Shown here: in pieces, positions 1-8,800 of the stretch
Layout of the letters: every line of letters begins with the position of its first letter
Position numbering within the stretch: position 1 is the stretch's first letter
From: Deltaproteobacteria bacterium
GTDB lineage: Bacteria; Myxococcota; JADLHZ01
Length of the DNA stretch: 64,000 nt
Assembly: GCA_020848545.1 (NCBI GenBank)
Contig: JADLHZ010000012.1
Coordinates: forward strand, 248,001-312,000
Reading direction: 5' to 3'
Made by a program: the position numbers and the translations under genes
The notes under the pieces: generated by a model
Told to the model about the DNA's origin: nothing
Seen by the model: only the letters and a program-made list of their open reading frames with translations
Database searches by the model: none

Positions 1-601
1 ACGCGTTCAGGAGGCCGGTCTGCAGCGCGGACAGCACCTCCGGCACAGCGAGCACCTGCGCCGTCGCGCCGAACGCCTTCACCGTCTCGATGCTGACGTC
101 GGACTCTTGCGCGTACATCTTGAGCCCCTCGAAGTCCTTCGGCGTCTTCAGCACGCGCACCGAGTTGCCAAAATCGATCCAGCCGTTCTCCGCCCAACAG
201 AACAAGAAGAGGCCCTTCTTCTCCATCGCCTGGGTGAGCTCGGTGAGCAGCACTTTGTCCATGACGTAGTCGCTCTCGGCGTTGTCATCGAACAGGAACG
301 GGAGCTCTAGGAGCTGCAGCTCCGGCACGACCGCTGCCATGCCGCCCGTGGAGAAGCCGCCGCCGGTCAGCTGGCCGAAGCGCATCTTCTGCAGCATCGC
401 GCGCTCGTCGCCTTGCTTGCCGTCGAGGTAGATCTTCACCTTCACCTTGCCGCCGGACTTCTCTTCGACCTGCTTCTTGAAGTCTTGCAGCAGCTTCGAC
501 CACGGCGTGTTGTCGGGCGCGAGCGTGCCGAACTTCAACGCGTCCTGCGCGAACGCCGGCACGCAGACGAGCGACAGCGCCAGAAAGACGAGCGCTCTCA
601 T
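1..601 (-). CDS. TRAP transporter solute-binding protein, DctP/TatP type (partial, C-terminus outside window)
   Basis: This is the N-terminal part (about 200 residues) of a periplasmic DctP-family solute receptor. A Sec signal peptide (MRALVFLALSLVCVPAFA) is followed by the family opening FGTLAPDNTPWSKLLQDF and the EKSGGKVKVKIY strand. The ATG overlaps the stop of the upstream lipoprotein gene by 4 bp (ATGA), so the two are translationally coupled. TatT lipoproteins are known to pair with this kind of receptor (Treponema Tp0956/Tp0957), so the neighbour supports the call. The gene runs off the left edge, and the membrane DctQM subunits are not visible. The substrate cannot be told from the sequence. 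Confidence 0.85.
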   Translation of the reverse strand, partial: MRALVFLALSLVCVPAFAQDALKFGTLAPDNTPWSKLLQDFKKQVEEKSGGKVKVKIYLDGKQGDERAMLQKMRFGQLTGGGFSTGGMAAVVPELQLLELPFLFDDNAESDYVMDKVLLTELTQAMEKKGLFLFCWAENGWIDFGNSVRVLKTPKDFEGLKMYAQESDVSIETVKAFGATAQVLAVPEVLSALQTGLLNA

Positions 602-1467
602 TCGAAAAACTCCTTCGTCTTCGTCATCAGCTCTTTCGCCTCGGTGCGCGCCAGGTTGTTCACCAGGCGCACGATCGATCCCGGGGGATCCTCCGGCGCG
701 TCGATCGCTTTTTGCAGCAGCGACGTGAACATCGCCTGATCCTCGGCGTCTTTGGCGTAGTAGCGCGCTTGCGTCACGTTGTGCGCCGGCATGCACTCGG
801 GCGAGAGGGACATCGCGTGCTCGTAAGCGGCGACGGCCTTCTTCGGATCGCGGCCGGCAAAGCCCGGGATGACCACCCAGTAGCCCATGAAGAAGCGATC
901 GGCGCCGCCGCAGTGCGACTTCGGCGCGACTTCGTTCGTGCGATCGAGCAAGGCCTTCACCTTCGGGATGTCGATCGCGGCGCGGATGATGCCGTAGAGC
1001 TCGCCCCACTTCGCCCAGTTCAGGCCGGTCCACAGCATCGCCAGCGCGTCTTGCTCGCCGAGCAACGCGGTTTGCTTCGCCATGTCGTTGTCCTTCTCGT
1101 ACGCGGCGCGGAAGGTCGGGTTCTGCCCGAGCGCGCGCAGCCCGTACTCGCGGCCCTTGAGCCACGTGGCGAGCCGGGCGTCTTTGTCATTCTCCGTCAG
1201 CACGTCATTGCCGTGCATGAAGCGCAGCATCGCCGCGTTGACGAGCGCCTCTTTGTGATCGGGCGCGAGCGCGAGCACGTCCTCGTAGAGCTTCAACGTG
1301 GGCGCAATATCCTCACGCTTCGTCGCGGCCGCGAGCGCAGCGTTCGCTTTGTCCATCAAGAGCTGCACCTGCGCGAGATCGCCGTGGGTCGCCTGCGACG
1401 AAGGCAGATCGGGGCCCGCCGCGCAGGCCACGAAGAACAAGGCAACGAGCACAAGCAACGATTTCAT
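598..1467 (-). CDS. TRAP transporter TatT-like TPR lipoprotein
   Basis: The protein has 289 residues. It begins MKSLLVLVALFFVAC, a lipoprotein signal with the acylated Cys at residue 15. The body is alpha-helical with TPR-like repeats (for example YEDVLALAPDHKEALVNAA) and aromatic stretches such as LWTGLNWAKWGELYGI that resemble the TatT family. TatT trimers bind the TRAP receptor encoded next to them, here the overlapping downstream gene. The start at 1467 is chosen because the lipoprotein signal begins there and a GAGAGGA element lies upstream. Longer upstream starts would enter ptsP. The ptsP stop is only 14 bp away, so the gene probably shares the ptsP transcript. Confidence 0.8.
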   Translation of the reverse strand: MKSLLVLVALFFVACAAGPDLPSSQATHGDLAQVQLLMDKANAALAAATKREDIAPTLKLYEDVLALAPDHKEALVNAAMLRFMHGNDVLTENDKDARLATWLKGREYGLRALGQNPTFRAAYEKDNDMAKQTALLGEQDALAMLWTGLNWAKWGELYGIIRAAIDIPKVKALLDRTNEVAPKSHCGGADRFFMGYWVVIPGFAGRDPKKAVAAYEHAMSLSPECMPAHNVTQARYYAKDAEDQAMFTSLLQKAIDAPEDPPGSIVRLVNNLARTEAKELMTKTKEFFE

Positions 1468-1481
1468 TCGGAGCAATCCTC

Positions 1482-3242
1482 TCATCCGTCGAGCTCGGGG
1501 TGGTGCACCTTCAGGTACGCGCGCAAACGCTCTTCGACCTCGAGCGGCGAACAAGTCATCAGCAACTCATCGACGAGCCGGCGGCAGTCGGTGAACGAGC
1601 TGTCACGGACGATCTTCTTCACCCACGGGATCGCCGTCGCGTTCATCGACAGCTCGGTGATGCCGAGGCCGAGCAGCACCGGCGTGTGGATGGCTTCGGC
1701 CGCCATCTCGCCGCACACGCAGACCGAGATGCCTGCGTGCGACGCCGCTTCGGTCGTCTGGGCGATGAGCCGCAGGATCGCCGGGTGCAGCGGCCGATAC
1801 ATGTGGGCGACGTGCTCGTTGCCACGATCGATCGCCAGCGAGTATTGAATGAGATCGTTAGTGCCGATGGCGAAGAAGTCGACCTCTTTGGCGAGCAAGT
1901 CCGAGACGATCGCCGCCGCCGGGGTCTCGACCATGATCCCGACCGGCACGTCGGCCGAGTGTTCGATCCCTTCGGCACGCAGCGTCTGGATCTCGGCGCG
2001 GATGAGCTGCTTCGCCGAGTGAATCTCGCTGACGTCGGTAATCATCGGCAGCATCAAGCGCACCGGAAATTCGGCAGCCACGCGCAAGATCGCGCGGAGC
2101 TGCGTGCGCAAGAGCTCCGGCTGCTGCAGGCACAAGCGGATCGCGCGCAGGCCGAGCGCCGGGTTGCGCTCTTGCACCTTGTGCGCTGTCGAGAACAGCT
2201 TGTCGCCGCCGAGATCGAGGGTCCGGATGGTCAGCGGCCTGCCGGCGAGGCGCCGCGCGAGGTCGCGATAGTTCTGCAGGTGCTCTTCTTCGGTCGGCGT
2301 CGTGGCGCGGCCGACGAAGAGGAACTCCGTTCGGTAGAGGCCCACGCCTTCGCCGCCGTGCGAGAGCACCGCGTCGGCTTCGAGAGGCAGCTCGACGTTG
2401 CCGAAGATGCTGACCTTGTAGCCGTCTTTGGTGTGCGCCGGCGTCAGCGACGCCCTGATCGCATCCTTCTCTTTCGTACGCGCGCGCTGCTCGGAGTCCT
2501 TCGCCGTCGAGATTTGCTTCGCCGTCGGCGAGAGGATCACCTCGCCGGTGAAGCCGTCGATGACGATGCGATCGCCGGTGCCGGCGATCTGCAGCATGCC
2601 AGGCAGCCCGACCACAGCCGGGATGTCGAGCGAGCGCGCGACGATCGCGGCGTGGCTCGTGCGCGAGCCGGCCTCGGTGATCAGCCCGCGCACGCGAAAA
2701 CGCGTGAGCTGCGCGGTGTCGGCCGGCGAGAGATCGTGGGCGACGACGACGACGTCTTCGGGCAGGTCATCGGCTGCGAACACCTGCGCTTGGCCCATCA
2801 AGTTACGCAGGATGCGCTCGCCGACGAAGTCGATGTCGCTGCCGCGCTCGCGAAAGTAGTCGTGCGCGAGCCCTTCGAACATCGAGCGGATGCGCTCGAT
2901 CGTCTTACGCAGCGCCCACTCGGCGTTGATCGTCTCTTCGCGGACGAGGCTTTTCACCCCTTCGACGAAGACGGCGTCGTTCAACATGAGCAAGTGCGCT
3001 TCCAAGATCAGCAGGTGCTCGCCGCCGTCGGCGCCGCTCAGCCGATCGCGGATCTCGCGGATCTGCCGCGTACTGAGCGCCACCGCGGCTTCGAAGCGCT
3101 CGAGCTCCTTCGGCACTGCCTCCTGATCGAGGTGAAACTGCGGCGGTGCGTCGAGGCCCGCGTTGACGACGTAGACCGTGCCCTGGGCAATGCCCGGCGA
3201 AGCACCGATCCCTTTCAGTCGCCGCGAGGTCGCGCGTCGCAA
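1482..3242 (-). CDS. ptsP: PTS enzyme I (phosphoenolpyruvate-protein phosphotransferase)
   Basis: The protein has 586 residues, close to the usual 570-590 for enzyme I. It takes phosphate from PEP onto a histidine and passes it to HPr in the cytoplasm. The phosphohistidine motif GSRTSHAAIVAR is present with His at about residue 197. The PEP-binding barrel carries GEGVGLYRTEFLF, LGLRAIRLC and CGEMAAE. There is no N-terminal GAF domain, so it resembles classical PtsI in architecture, but its context (HPr, EIIA-Man, HprK, EIIA-Ntr, RpoN) and the absence of a sugar EIIBC suggest a regulatory PTS. It is the first of three close genes on this strand. The start at 3242 is the likely one but was not tested against others. 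Confidence 0.93.
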   Translation of the reverse strand: MRRATSRRLKGIGASPGIAQGTVYVVNAGLDAPPQFHLDQEAVPKELERFEAAVALSTRQIREIRDRLSGADGGEHLLILEAHLLMLNDAVFVEGVKSLVREETINAEWALRKTIERIRSMFEGLAHDYFRERGSDIDFVGERILRNLMGQAQVFAADDLPEDVVVVAHDLSPADTAQLTRFRVRGLITEAGSRTSHAAIVARSLDIPAVVGLPGMLQIAGTGDRIVIDGFTGEVILSPTAKQISTAKDSEQRARTKEKDAIRASLTPAHTKDGYKVSIFGNVELPLEADAVLSHGGEGVGLYRTEFLFVGRATTPTEEEHLQNYRDLARRLAGRPLTIRTLDLGGDKLFSTAHKVQERNPALGLRAIRLCLQQPELLRTQLRAILRVAAEFPVRLMLPMITDVSEIHSAKQLIRAEIQTLRAEGIEHSADVPVGIMVETPAAAIVSDLLAKEVDFFAIGTNDLIQYSLAIDRGNEHVAHMYRPLHPAILRLIAQTTEAASHAGISVCVCGEMAAEAIHTPVLLGLGITELSMNATAIPWVKKIVRDSSFTDCRRLVDELLMTCSPLEVEERLRAYLKVHHPELDG

Positions 3243-3304
3243 ACGTTCTCTCCAAATCCAGCCAATTTCGGAATACAGAGCCTTGTACGTAGGAGCTGGG
3301 GTCG

Positions 3305-3661
3305 ATGCAAGCAGGCGTTCTCTACGATTGCCAGGCGTGCGGCGCGTGCTGCACGAACCCGGACGAGAACCGGCGCGAGGGCTTCACCGCCTACGTCGAC
3401 GTGGCGCCTGGGAGCCCCTTGCTGAAGCGGGCGCACGTCATCAAGCGCTTCGTCGTCGTCGACGATCGCGGTGCGCACATGCGCCTCGATCCGGCCGGGC
3501 GGTGCAGCGCCCTCAAAGGCAAGCTCGGGGTTCGTGTGTCGTGTCAGGTGTACGCCGACCGACCGCGCGGCTGCCGCTTGGTCGAGGCGGGATCACCCCG
3601 ATGCCAGCAGGCGCGGCGCGAGCGGGGCATCGGGCGGGAGAGGCGCGCTCAGTCCTCGTGA
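3305..3661 (+). CDS. YkgJ-type CxxCxxCC cysteine-cluster protein
   Basis: A small protein of 118 residues with an N-terminal CQACGACC cluster and further cysteines in GRCSALKGKLG, SCQVYADRPRGCR and RCQQAR. This spacing matches the YkgJ/UPF0153 family, thought to bind zinc or an iron-sulfur centre; the function is unknown. It is on the opposite strand to its neighbours, divergent from ptsP, and its last 13 bases overlap the 3' end of the HPr gene. The ATG at 3305 sits just before the cluster (MQAGVLYDCQACG), which fits the family. Confidence 0.75.
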   Translation: MQAGVLYDCQACGACCTNPDENRREGFTAYVDVAPGSPLLKRAHVIKRFVVVDDRGAHMRLDPAGRCSALKGKLGVRVSCQVYADRPRGCRLVEAGSPRCQQARRERGIGRERRAQSS

Positions 3662-3936
3662 AACTTCTCTGCGATCAACGTGCCGAGCGCGGTCAGCGCC
3701 TTCTCCGCGTCGCCACCGATGCAACGCACGTGGATGGTCGCGCCCCGCGCCGCCGCGAGCGACAGGATGCCCATGATGCTCTTGCCGTTCACTTCGACGT
3801 CGTCGCGCTTGACCCAAATCTCGGCGCTGAACTTGCCGGCGGTCTGGACGAACTTGCCCGCGGCGCGCAGGTGCAAGCCGAGCTCATTGTCGATGGTGAA
3901 ACTTTTCTCCGCGGCGGGGCGCCCGTCCGAAGCCAT
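3649..3936 (-). CDS. HPr phosphocarrier protein
   Basis: The protein has 95 residues. It relays phosphate from enzyme I to EIIA proteins. The active-site motif reads ELGLHLRAAGKF with His22; the usual GLHARPA is altered to GLHLRAA. Ser53 in NGKSIMGIL lies 31 residues after the histidine, the spacing of His15 and Ser46 in classical HPr, so the HPr kinase gene upstream has a plausible target. It lies downstream of EIIA-Man with a gap of about 39 bp and probably shares its transcript. A C-terminal 13-bp overlap with the convergent YkgJ-type gene is unusual but small. Confidence 0.92.
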   Translation of the reverse strand: MASDGRPAAEKSFTIDNELGLHLRAAGKFVQTAGKFSAEIWVKRDDVEVNGKSIMGILSLAAARGATIHVRCIGGDAEKALTALGTLIAEKFHED

Positions 3937-3975
3937 TATTCGCAGTCTACCCGATCACTGGCACTTGAATGACGT

Positions 3976-4386
3976 TTATTGACTGAGAAATTCGCTGGCG
4001 ACGGAGATGTTTTTTTGCCCGTAGTACTTGATGAGCCGCGCCATCTCTCCGAGGGCCGCCGGGGGCGTCGACACGCTGCGCGAGGTCGCGAGCTTCAGGA
4101 GCATCGGCAGGTTGACGCCCGTCAGCACCTCGACCTTGCCCTCGGCGAGCAACGACAGGCCTAGGTTCGCCGGCGTGCCGCCGAACATGTCGGTGAGGAT
4201 GAGGATGCCTTCGCTGTCGTCGACCCGATCGACCGCGGCCTGGAAGCGCGCCTGCATCTCTTCGTTGGTGCTGACGCCGTCGACGCTCACGCTGACGCAG
4301 CGCTGAATCTCGCCGACGACACGCTCCGCCGTCCGCACGAGCTCGTGGGCCAATTCTCCGTGCGACGCGACGATGATGCCGATCAT
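3976..4386 (-). CDS. PTS EIIA component, mannose (PTS-EIIA-Man) family
   Basis: The protein has 136 residues and a single EIIA-Man domain. It opens MIGIIVASHGELA with the phosphorylatable His at residue 9 and contains the family motif ILTDMFGGTPANL. No EIIB, C or D subunit is visible in the window, so it is likely regulatory rather than part of a sugar permease, as is common for the lone EIIA-Man beside rapZ and hprK in deltaproteobacteria. A GGGAGC ribosome site precedes the ATG. It lies 24 bp downstream of rapZ. Confidence 0.9.
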   Translation of the reverse strand: MIGIIVASHGELAHELVRTAERVVGEIQRCVSVSVDGVSTNEEMQARFQAAVDRVDDSEGILILTDMFGGTPANLGLSLLAEGKVEVLTGVNLPMLLKLATSRSVSTPPAALGEMARLIKYYGQKNISVASEFLSQ

Positions 4387-4410
4387 GGTGCTCCCGACCG
4401 TCTGAGCCGA

Positions 4411-5298
4411 CTAACGCTCGATGTCGCGGTGGCGGACGCCGATCAAGGCGCCGTCGACGACCATCGGATGTGCCAACACTTGGTGCAGATGCTCAACCAG
4501 CGTCACCGAGCGATGCTTCCCGCCGGTGCAACCGATCGCGACGGTCAGGTATCGTTTTCCCTCCCGCTGGTAAAGGGGCACCAAGTGACGCAGCAGGTCA
4601 TGCACCCGACCCAAGAATTCGCCCGCGTTCGGGTCGGCCATCACGTAGTCGCGCACGCGGCTGTCGGCGCCGGTGAACGCCTTCAGTGTCGGCTCGAAGA
4701 AGGGATTCTTCAGGTGGCGCACGTCGAGCACGAGATCGGCGCCGACCGGCAAGCCGTACTTGTAGCCGAACGAGAGCAGCGTGATCGACATGCCGCGGCC
4801 GTCGCTCTGCGCGGCGACACCGTCTTTGATCAACTTGCTGAGCTCATGGCGGTTCAAGCTCGAGGTGTCGAGGATGCGCGTCGCGAGGTCGCGCACCGGA
4901 ATCAACGCTTGCCGCTCGGCGACGATGCTCTCGACCAGCGTGTGGCCGTCGAGCGGGTGCCGGCGGCGCGTCTCGCTGAAGCGACGGATGAGCACTTCGT
5001 CGGACGCGTCGAGGAAGAGCACGTCGACGCTGTGGCCGGCGTCGCGCAGATCTTGCACCGCGCGCGGTACGTCTTCGAGCAGGTGACCGGAGCGCGCGTC
5101 TAACACGAGCGCGATGCGACTCCGGTGATCGCGCGCGTTCAAGCAGGCGTCGACGGCTTCCTTGGCGAGCCGCGGCGGCAAGTTGTCGATGCAGAAGAAG
5201 CCTTCGTCCTCGAGCGCCTGCACCGCCGTCGTCTTGCCGGATCCGCTCATCCCCGTGACGAGCGCGATCCACGCCCGCGCCGGCTCACTCGACGTCAT
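4411..5298 (-). CDS. rapZ: RapZ/YvcJ-family nucleotide-binding protein
   Basis: An ATP/GTP-binding protein of the RapZ family. The P-loop GMSGSGKTTAVQ is at about residues 16-27, followed by EGFFCIDNLPP. The C-terminal domain has AIGCTGGKHRSVTLVEHL, which in E. coli RapZ belongs to the RNA- and sugar-phosphate-sensing half. The start at 5298 is preferred because a GAGGT site precedes that ATG and it overlaps the hprK stop by 14 bp; a start at 5340 would add 14 residues. The length of 295 residues matches the family (about 284). In this context it is part of the PTS/HprK operon; its target here is unknown. Confidence 0.9.
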   Translation of the reverse strand: MTSSEPARAWIALVTGMSGSGKTTAVQALEDEGFFCIDNLPPRLAKEAVDACLNARDHRSRIALVLDARSGHLLEDVPRAVQDLRDAGHSVDVLFLDASDEVLIRRFSETRRRHPLDGHTLVESIVAERQALIPVRDLATRILDTSSLNRHELSKLIKDGVAAQSDGRGMSITLLSFGYKYGLPVGADLVLDVRHLKNPFFEPTLKAFTGADSRVRDYVMADPNAGEFLGRVHDLLRHLVPLYQREGKRYLTVAIGCTGGKHRSVTLVEHLHQVLAHPMVVDGALIGVRHRDIER

Positions 5299-6256
5299 CA
5301 CCGACCTCGCCGGCTTCTTGCTCGCGGCGCTCGATCTCACGCGTCAATCGCTCCTGGAACGCGCGCGCGGCGTGGTGACCTTGCATCTTCAGCAGTTGAT
5401 TGCGCGCGGCGACCTCGACGATGCCCGCCATGTTGCGGCCGGGCTTCACCGGCACCGTCAGCTTCGGCACGCGCACGTCCAAGATCTCGTAGTGCTCTTC
5501 GTCGATGCCCAAGCGCTCGTACTCGGCGTTCTCGTCCCAATCGACGAGCTCGATCACGATCTCGATCTTCTTGCGCTCGCGCACGGCGGCGACGCCGAAC
5601 ATGTCCTTGATGTTGATGATGCCGAGGCCGCGGATCTCCATGTGGTGCTTGATGAGATCGGATCCGGCGCCGTAGATCGAGTCGGTGCCCTTCGACTTGA
5701 TCTCGACGATGTCGTCGGCGACCAAGCGATGGCCGCGGAGCACGAGGTCGAGCGCCGTCTCGCTCTTTCCGACGCCGGAATGGCCGAGCAAGAGCACGCC
5801 GACGCCGAGCACGTCGCACAAGACGCCGTGAACGCTGGTCGCGACCTGCAGCGTCTCTTCCAAGAAGTTCTGCACCCGCGCGATGCACGACGACGTCGGC
5901 AGCTGCGAGACGAAGAGCGCGGTCTGCGATTGCTCGGCTTCCTCGATCACCTCGGCCGGCAGCTCTTGGCCGTTCGTCACGACGACGGCGCAGATGCGCA
6001 GGTTGAAGAAGCGGCGCACCGCGTGGCGCAATTCTTTGGGCGAGAGCCGCATCAAGTACGTGAGCTCGGTGTTGCCGAGGATGTGCACGCGGTGCGGGTT
6101 GATCGACTCGACGTAGCCGGCGAGCGCGAGGCCTGGCTTCTGGATGCGCGGGCTGTCGATCTTGCGCTTGGTGCCGGCTTCACCCGCGAGCAGCGTCAGC
6201 TCGAGGCCGTGCTCGGTGTCATCGAGCAGGTCCTGGGCTGTGACGCGGTTGATCAC
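5285..6256 (-). CDS. hprK: HPr kinase/phosphorylase
   Basis: The protein has 323 residues, the normal length. It phosphorylates and dephosphorylates the regulatory serine of HPr. The P-loop LLGHSGVGKSETALDL is at about residues 157-172 with the conserved SVHGVL just before it and the signature region EIRGLGIINIKDMFG after it. The start is GTG at 6256. It heads the run hprK-rapZ-EIIA-HPr on the minus strand and is divergent, with a 54-bp gap, from the M50/HlyD gene at 6311. In related genomes hprK usually follows ptsN; here an 8.5-kb island separates them. Confidence 0.93.
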   Translation of the reverse strand: MINRVTAQDLLDDTEHGLELTLLAGEAGTKRKIDSPRIQKPGLALAGYVESINPHRVHILGNTELTYLMRLSPKELRHAVRRFFNLRICAVVVTNGQELPAEVIEEAEQSQTALFVSQLPTSSCIARVQNFLEETLQVATSVHGVLCDVLGVGVLLLGHSGVGKSETALDLVLRGHRLVADDIVEIKSKGTDSIYGAGSDLIKHHMEIRGLGIINIKDMFGVAAVRERKKIEIVIELVDWDENAEYERLGIDEEHYEILDVRVPKLTVPVKPGRNMAGIVEVAARNQLLKMQGHHAARAFQERLTREIERREQEAGEVGDDVE

Positions 6257-6310
6257 CTGTCCAGGGTATCAGGAGGTAGCACCCGGAGGCAAAGCGGTTA
6301 GACTTGCTGC

Positions 6311-8776
6311 GTGAGCGCTGCCGCCCTTCGCTACGTCCGCCCAGACCTCGTGCTGAAGCAGCGCGTCGACGAAGAGAGCGGCGACGAGACCTACGTCATC
6401 AAGGATCGCGTCTCGAACCGCTACTGGCTCGTCGGGCCGATTCAGTTCGAGGTCGCGCGCATCTTCGCGCAGACCGGCAAGCCGTACGCAGCCCTCAAGC
6501 AGGAAGTGCAAGACTGCTTCGAGGACGAGGTCACCGACGACGACATCACGTCCGTCTACCAAGACTTCCACCAGCTCGGGCTCTTGCAGCTCGTGCCGGA
6601 AGAGGTCGCGCAGCGGCAGATCCCGTTGAAGCAGTACCGGGCCGCGCTCCGCCGCTTCGGCGTGACCATGCGCCGCGCGTCGCCGCCGTTGCAAGCGTAT
6701 CTGCGCGAGGTCGAGGCGCCGAACGCAGACATGCTCGCGCTCTTCAACGCGCATCAGGCGCTGGCCCGAAAGTACCCCGACGACGCCTTGGTGCTGCGCG
6801 CCGGCGAGGCGTTCTTTGCGGCCGACGCGCAAGAAGTGAAGCGCAAGCAGATGGCACAGATGCCGCCCGTCGTGCGGCTGATGCGCGTGCAAAAACCGCT
6901 GATCGATCCGAACGAGCACTTCGATCGCTGGCTGCCGCGCCTGCGCTTCATCTTCACCCGCTGGTTCTTCGTGCTCACGCTGATCGTCAGCGCCTTCGGC
7001 TTCGCGATCTACGCCGCGCGCCTGCCGGAGCTCGCGAACATGATGACGGTCGTCGCGAGCAATATTCCGCTGCTCGTCATCTGCGCCGCGATCATGCTCT
7101 TCGTCCATGAGTGCATGCACGGCCTCACCTGCAAGTACTTCGGCGGCGAGGTGCGCGACATGGGCGTGATGCTCATGATGCTGACGATCCCCGCCGCTTA
7201 CGCCGACGTGAGTGACGCGCACTTGTTCGAGTCGCGCAAGGCGAAGGCGTGGGTGACCTTCGCCGGCACCTATTCGTCCTTCGTCGTCGCCGCGCTCGGG
7301 ACGCTGATCTGGAGCTACACCGAGACCGACACGATCCTGAACCACGCCGGGCTGATGTTCGCGATGAGCGGCTTCGCCGTCGTCTTCTCGAACCTGAACC
7401 CGCTGATCCCGCTCGACGGCTACTTCTTGCTCTGCGATCTCACGGGCATCGAGAACTTGCGCGAGCGCGCGATGCCCTACGCCCGCGCGTACATCGCGGC
7501 GCTGATCAACAAGAAGGCGCCAAAGCCCGCCGGGAGCCCAAAGGAGCGCACGATCTTCCTCGGCTTCTACGTGTTCGCCACGATGTATCAGATTTCATAC
7601 GTCTTCGTGATGCTCTCGCTCGGCTGGATGACGCTCGTGCGCGGCGGCAACGTCGCCACGCTGATGCTCTTCTGCTTGCTCGTCTACGTCATGTACGCGC
7701 GACCCTACGGGCGAAAGCTCTGGCAGCTCAGGAAGAACCAGCCGCACGCGTTTGCGATGGCGATGAGCGCCGCGATGATCTTGCTCGCGCTGGCGATCTT
7801 CGTCCCACGCGAAGCGAAGGTCACGATCGACGCGAAGGTCGTTCCTGGCGTGCACCGCGAGCTCAGCGTGGGTGAGACGGCCACCGTACGCAGGCTGGTC
7901 GCGCACGCCGGTGAATGGGTCGACAAGGACGCGCTGATCATCGAGCTCGGATCCGAGGAGCTCGAGATCGAGACGATGCGCGCGAAGTCGGAGCTGATGC
8001 AGGTAGAGAGCGAGCTGCAAAACCTCGGCAAAGGTCCGCAGGAGGAGCTGGTCAACGCGTACGAAGAGCAGGCTCGCAGCGGACGCTTGGAGCAGATGCG
8101 TCGCTTCGCCGCCCAGTCACGGCTCGAAGGTGAGCTCGCGCTCGGCGTCGCCACAGTTTCCTCCCTCGACGCTGCGATGCTCGGCACCGCGGCCAGCGCC
8201 ACGCGCGCCAAAGAGCGGCAGATCAACGTCGACTCCTTGTACAACGATCCGCTGCGCCGGCTCACGATCCAACGCGCCGGAATGAAGGCGGAGTACCTGC
8301 GGCGCAAGTTGATGGAGCTCGCTGACCGCAGGGACGCGATGCAGATCCGCGCGCCGATCGCTGGCTGGGTGATCTACGATCAGAAGGACTTTTCCGAAGG
8401 GAGCGCGATCGCGGCGGGCGAGAGCTTCGGCATCGTCGCCGCGACCTTCGCGCTCTCGGGGGTGCTTCCCGAAGCGTACATGGGCCTCTTCGAGCGTGTG
8501 ACGCGCTGCGAGGCGTACGTCAGCCATGCGCGTGTCGCCGTCAAAGACGTGGCCATCTGGCAGCCGAAGAAGCCGGACTGGGAGAAGAAGAACCACGGCG
8601 CCGTCGCCTACGCTGAGCTCACAGCGGCGCCGACCGCGGACAAGTCACGGCCGCCCGTCTTCTTCGGCGCCACCGGCGAGCTCATCGTCCATGCCGACAA
8701 ACGGACGAGCTCGCTCTGGCTTTGGACCAAGCGATCGGTGACCGAAGGCATCCTCGATTTGTGGCGAATGATCTGA
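6311..8776 (+). CDS. PqqD-like / M50 site-2 metalloprotease / HlyD fusion protein
   Basis: The protein has 821 residues in three parts. Residues about 10-95 look like a PqqD-type peptide-binding winged helix (KDRVSNRYWLVGPIQFEVA). Residues about 210-490 form a polytopic M50 metalloprotease with HECMHG (His266, Glu267, His270) and the partner motif NPLIPLDGY with Asp369. Residues about 500-821 are a HlyD/membrane-fusion arm (TIDAKVVPGVHRELS, then GEWVDKDALIIEL and a helical hairpin). Such proteins are annotated as putative peptide zinc metalloproteases beside peptide exporters. It starts with GTG at 6311 and heads an apparent plus-strand operon with the FHA-HlyD and TolC genes. No ABC ATPase is present in the locus. 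The substrate is inferred, not shown. Confidence 0.85.
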   Translation: MSAAALRYVRPDLVLKQRVDEESGDETYVIKDRVSNRYWLVGPIQFEVARIFAQTGKPYAALKQEVQDCFEDEVTDDDITSVYQDFHQLGLLQLVPEEVAQRQIPLKQYRAALRRFGVTMRRASPPLQAYLREVEAPNADMLALFNAHQALARKYPDDALVLRAGEAFFAADAQEVKRKQMAQMPPVVRLMRVQKPLIDPNEHFDRWLPRLRFIFTRWFFVLTLIVSAFGFAIYAARLPELANMMTVVASNIPLLVICAAIMLFVHECMHGLTCKYFGGEVRDMGVMLMMLTIPAAYADVSDAHLFESRKAKAWVTFAGTYSSFVVAALGTLIWSYTETDTILNHAGLMFAMSGFAVVFSNLNPLIPLDGYFLLCDLTGIENLRERAMPYARAYIAALINKKAPKPAGSPKERTIFLGFYVFATMYQISYVFVMLSLGWMTLVRGGNVATLMLFCLLVYVMYARPYGRKLWQLRKNQPHAFAMAMSAAMILLALAIFVPREAKVTIDAKVVPGVHRELSVGETATVRRLVAHAGEWVDKDALIIELGSEELEIETMRAKSELMQVESELQNLGKGPQEELVNAYEEQARSGRLEQMRRFAAQSRLEGELALGVATVSSLDAAMLGTAASATRAKERQINVDSLYNDPLRRLTIQRAGMKAEYLRRKLMELADRRDAMQIRAPIAGWVIYDQKDFSEGSAIAAGESFGIVAATFALSGVLPEAYMGLFERVTRCEAYVSHARVAVKDVAIWQPKKPDWEKKNHGAVAYAELTAAPTADKSRPPVFFGATGELIVHADKRTSSLWLWTKRSVTEGILDLWRMI

Positions 8777-8800
8777 GACGCGACTACCCTTTCATTACGC

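Noticed and set aside
1500-3425. A 641-residue frame antisense to ptsP
   Set aside because: Opposite strand of a clear enzyme I gene; composition is Arg/Asp/His-heavy with no motif.
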